DNA of 30,321 nucleotides from an uncultured Actinomycetes bacterium (lineage in GTDB: Bacteria > Actinomycetota > Thermoleophilia > Gaiellales > Gaiellaceae). The notes below the pieces were generated by a model, which did no database searches, had not been told where the DNA came from, and was given only the letters and a program-made list of their open reading frames with translations. Positions 28,325 through 30,321 of the stretch are shown here, piece after piece; the first letter of the stretch is position 1, and every line of letters starts with the position of its first letter. The stretch is taken from positions 1 to 30,321 of the forward strand of contig CAIYXH010000075.1 of the NCBI GenBank assembly GCA_903930195.1, read 5' to 3'. Both the position numbers and the translations under genes were made by a program.

Positions 28325-29535
28325 CCGGCGACCGTTGCGGCGCCGAAGACGCCGTCGTGCTCGAGCGCACGCACCTGTTCGGGCGAGTAGCCGCAGATGC
28401 GTTCGAGCACCTCGCTCGTGTGTTCCCCACGCGCGGGGCCCGGCTCGAGCGGCAGCGCCTCGGTGCCGACGCGCAACGGACTCGCGACCTGGCGCACCGT
28501 GCCGAGGCGGGGATGCTCGATCTCGACGACGCTCTCGCGGGCGATCGCCTGCGGATCCTCGAAGGCCTGCATCACGTCGTTGACCGGACCACACGGGATC
28601 CCGCTCGCCGTCAGCTCCGCGAGCCACGCCTCGGTCGAGCGGCGGGCGAACTCGGCGTCGAGGATCTCGAGCAGCTCGTCGCGGTTCGTGTCGCGCCGCG
28701 AGAACGAGAGGAAGCGCTCGTCGCCCGCGAGGTCGGGGCGGCCGAGGGCGGCGCAGAGGAGATCCCAGAACTTCGGCTTCGGACAGGCGACGACGATCCA
28801 CCCGTCCGCGGTCTGGAAGCTCTGGAACGGGACGATCGACGGATGGGCCGAGTTCGCGCGGCGCGGATGGACGAAGCCCTTGGTGGCCGCCCAGGTGCCG
28901 ACGTAGACGAGCTCGGCGAGCGCGGTCTCGAACAGGGAGATGTCGCAGTCGCAGCCGACGCCGTCGCGCTGCGCGCGCCAGAGGCCGGCGAGGATCGCGA
29001 TGCTCGCGACGTAGCCGGCCGAGAGGTCGACGATCGAGAGCCCGCTCTTCGTCGGGGGGTCGTCGGGGCCGCCGGTGAGGCTCATCCAGCCCGCGAGGCC
29101 CTGCATCACGTAGTCGTAGCCACCCTCGGAGGCACGCGGGCCCGTCATCCCGTAGCCCGAGAGCGAGCAGCAGACGATGCGTGGGTTGACCGGCGCGAGC
29201 TGCTCGTAGGTGAGGCCGAGCTTCTGCGGCTGGTCACCGCGCAGGTTCGAGAAGACGACGTCGCTCTCGGCGACGAGGTCGTGCAGCACCTGGTGGCCGC
29301 TCGCGTGGCGGAGGTCGAGCGAGATGCTCTTCTTGTTGCGGTTGAACGTCTCGAAGAAGAGCGAGTCCTCGCCCTCCTGGAACGGCGGCACGTAGCGGCC
29401 GACGTCGCCCTTGCTGGTCGGATCCTCGACCTTGATCACCTCGGCACCGAGGTCGGCGAGCTGGAGCGTGGCCCACGGGCCCGCCCCGAACTGCTCGACC
29501 GCGATGACACGGATGCCCTCGAGCGGGAGCGTCAT
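28321..29535 (-). CDS. CaiB/BaiF family (class III) CoA-transferase
   Basis: This is 404 residues from ATG at 29535, with GGTGG as weak Shine-Dalgarno; ATG at 29562 would add 9 residues. The family start PLEGIRVIAVEQFGAGPWATLQLADLGAEVIKVE is canonical. FNRNKKSISLDL, SNLRGDQPQKLGLTYEQL, the catalytic Asp170 in SIVDLSAGYVAS and VSGIPCGPVNDV-type end blocks (SGIPCGPVNDVMQAFED) follow. These enzymes move CoA between carboxylates (formyl, mesaconyl, citramalyl, carnitine and others). Next to methylaspartate lyase and CitE-like lyase, activation of mesaconate or citramalate is the most economical role. It leads the four-gene - operon and is divergent from the CitE-like gene across the TGTCTGACA site. 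Confidence 0.92.
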   Translation of the reverse strand: MTLPLEGIRVIAVEQFGAGPWATLQLADLGAEVIKVEDPTSKGDVGRYVPPFQEGEDSLFFETFNRNKKSISLDLRHASGHQVLHDLVAESDVVFSNLRGDQPQKLGLTYEQLAPVNPRIVCCSLSGYGMTGPRASEGGYDYVMQGLAGWMSLTGGPDDPPTKSGLSIVDLSAGYVASIAILAGLWRAQRDGVGCDCDISLFETALAELVYVGTWAATKGFVHPRRANSAHPSIVPFQSFQTADGWIVVACPKPKFWDLLCAALGRPDLAGDERFLSFSRRDTNRDELLEILDAEFARRSTEAWLAELTASGIPCGPVNDVMQAFEDPQAIARESVVEIEHPRLGTVRQVASPLRVGTEALPLEPGPARGEHTSEVLERICGYSPEQVRALEHDGVFGAATVAG

Positions 29536-29575
29536 CTCGACCACCGGTGTGCGGCTGAACATTGACCCATACGGA

Positions 29576-29590
29576 TGTCTGACATATAAC
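29576..29590. promoter_or_regulatory. Operator TGTCTGACA and divergent promoters of CoA-transferase and CitE-like genes
   Basis: TGTCTGACA (29576-29584) is exact. TATAAC (29585-29590) directly adjoins it and ends 8 nt before GTG 29599. Read on the complement, the same AT-rich stretch (TTATAT) could be the -10 for the CoA-transferase operon, giving a short leader. One site could therefore control both directions. Confidence 0.7.
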
Positions 29591-29598
29591 ACGATCCC

Positions 29599-30321
29599 GT
29601 GGCGGACGACCTCCAGTCGGTGCGGTCGCTGCTGTTCGCGCCGGCAGACGACCCTCACAAGCTTGCGCGCGCCCTCGACTCGGGTGCTGACGCCGTCGTT
29701 GCCGATCTCGAGGATGCCGTCGTCGAGAGCCGCAAGGCCGACGCGCGCGCCTCCGTCCGCGAGGCATTCGCCGCTTCGCGCGGTGAGAGTCTGCGGCTCG
29801 TCCGCGTGAACGGCGTCGGCTCGGCACATTTCGCCGACGACCTCGACCTCGTCCGCGAGCTCGCGCTCGACGGCCTCGTCCTTCCGAAGGCGACGCCCGA
29901 GGGTGCCGACGAGCTCGCGTCGACAGGTTTCCCCGTGCTCGCGATCGCCGAGACGGCCGACGGCCTCCGCCGCGCCTACGACACGGCCTGCCGGCCGAAC
30001 GTCGTCGCGCTCCTCCTCGGCGCGGTCGACCTGGGCGCCGAGCTCGGGCTCGAGCCGCGCGCCGACGGCGCCGAGATCCTTCACGCCCGCTCGACCCTCG
30101 TCGTCGACTCGGCTGCGGCGGGCATCCGGCCGCCCCTCGACTGTGTCCACCTCGACATTCGCGACGCCGACGGGCTGCGCGTCGAAGCCGAGTACGCGCG
30201 TGCTCTCGGCCTGCGCGGCAAGGCGTGTATCCATCCGGCGCAGGTGCCGGTCGTCAACGGCGCGTTCGCGCCCAACCCCGAACAGCTCGCATGGGCACGA
30301 GAGGTCGTCGCCGCCGCGCGC
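29599..30321 (+). CDS. CitE-like (HpcH/HpaI-type) acyl-CoA lyase, 3' end off window
   Basis: There are 241 codons from GTG 29599 to the window edge with no stop. Family features are SVRSLLFAPADDPHKLARALDSGADAVVADLEDAVV (the LEDAV block), LVRVNGVGS (substrate Arg), LVLPKATPEGADEL, IAETADGL (metal Glu), LLLGAVDLGAELGL (usual GAEDL, here GAVDL) and the late GKACIHPAQVPVVNGAF. It would need Mg2+ and cleave a beta-hydroxyacyl-CoA such as citramalyl-CoA or malyl-CoA to acetyl-CoA plus a 2-oxoacid. Some members are instead thioesterases. The Val in place of Glu in GAEDL deserves attention. With CoA-transferase and methylaspartate lyase it completes a plausible mesaconate route, lacking only a mesaconyl-CoA hydratase in view. 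Confidence 0.9.
   Translation, partial: MADDLQSVRSLLFAPADDPHKLARALDSGADAVVADLEDAVVESRKADARASVREAFAASRGESLRLVRVNGVGSAHFADDLDLVRELALDGLVLPKATPEGADELASTGFPVLAIAETADGLRRAYDTACRPNVVALLLGAVDLGAELGLEPRADGAEILHARSTLVVDSAAAGIRPPLDCVHLDIRDADGLRVEAEYARALGLRGKACIHPAQVPVVNGAFAPNPEQLAWAREVVAAAR

Overview
The window is very GC-rich and tightly packed, with overlapping stop/start codons, many GTG/TTG starts, apparently leaderless promoters and an LmbU-family regulator. This points to an actinobacterium, possibly a soil Thermoleophilia-type lineage known mainly from metagenomes; the taxonomic guess is inference only. No rRNA, tRNA, CRISPR array, phage gene or transposase was seen.

Layout. 3-3263: end of a GMC oxidoreductase, a convergent MFS transporter, and a divergent M19 dipeptidase-like gene. 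3454-5079: a divergent pair, cupin (-) and luciferase-like flavin monooxygenase (LLM, +). 5192-10113: a CocE-type hydrolase (-), two ABC permeases (+), and the secreted NMT1/THI5-type binding protein (-). 10267-16406: a long + operon with Rieske ferredoxin, amidohydrolase, a small ORF without a normal start, a second LLM, two cytosolic periplasmic-binding-fold '4,5-dihydroxyphthalate decarboxylase-like' proteins, an esterase and an ABM-like small protein. 16513-17907: LmbU-like regulator and a Doc-type toxin pair. 17950-21178: a - operon of RidA, a second CocE-type hydrolase and a RibBA-like protein with eroded active sites. 21285-24151: a FadR/GntR-type regulator, a second esterase and a third decarboxylase-like protein. 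24319-25167: the ABC ATPase. 25231-29535: a - operon of CaiB/BaiF CoA-transferase, ornithine-cyclodeaminase-like protein, 3-methylaspartate ammonia-lyase and alpha/beta hydrolase, divergent from a CitE-like lyase that runs off the right edge.

How it fits together. A nine-base palindrome, TGTCTGACA, or a close variant lies in front of the cupin/LLM pair, the binding protein and Rieske operons, the RidA/GntR pair, the second esterase, the ABC ATPase and the CoA-transferase/CitE pair. It has the GT-nnn-AC layout typical of FadR-family GntR operators. The only GntR regulator in view lies among these sites, so most of the window looks like one regulon. At several promoters the site sits where the -35 element should be, and a TAnnnT-like -10 lies exactly 7-8 nt before the start codon, as in leaderless mRNAs.

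My reading (inference) is a little-described, substrate-induced route for taking up and breaking down a nitrogen-containing organic compound. An NMT1-type ABC importer brings it in. Two flavin monooxygenases, a Rieske ferredoxin, an amidohydrolase, three decarboxylase-like proteins and several hydrolases open and trim it. RidA and the cyclodeaminase-like protein handle imine/amino intermediates. Methylaspartate ammonia-lyase, CoA-transferase and CitE-like lyase could then carry a C5 product through mesaconate and citramalyl-CoA to acetyl-CoA and pyruvate. The substrate cannot be read from the sequence.

Several enzymes (GMC, M19, both CocE proteins, RibBA-like) appear by eye to lack canonical catalytic residues. 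Intergenic gaps at operon ends carry a recurrent family of GGGAC...GTCCC palindromes resembling REP/BIME elements.
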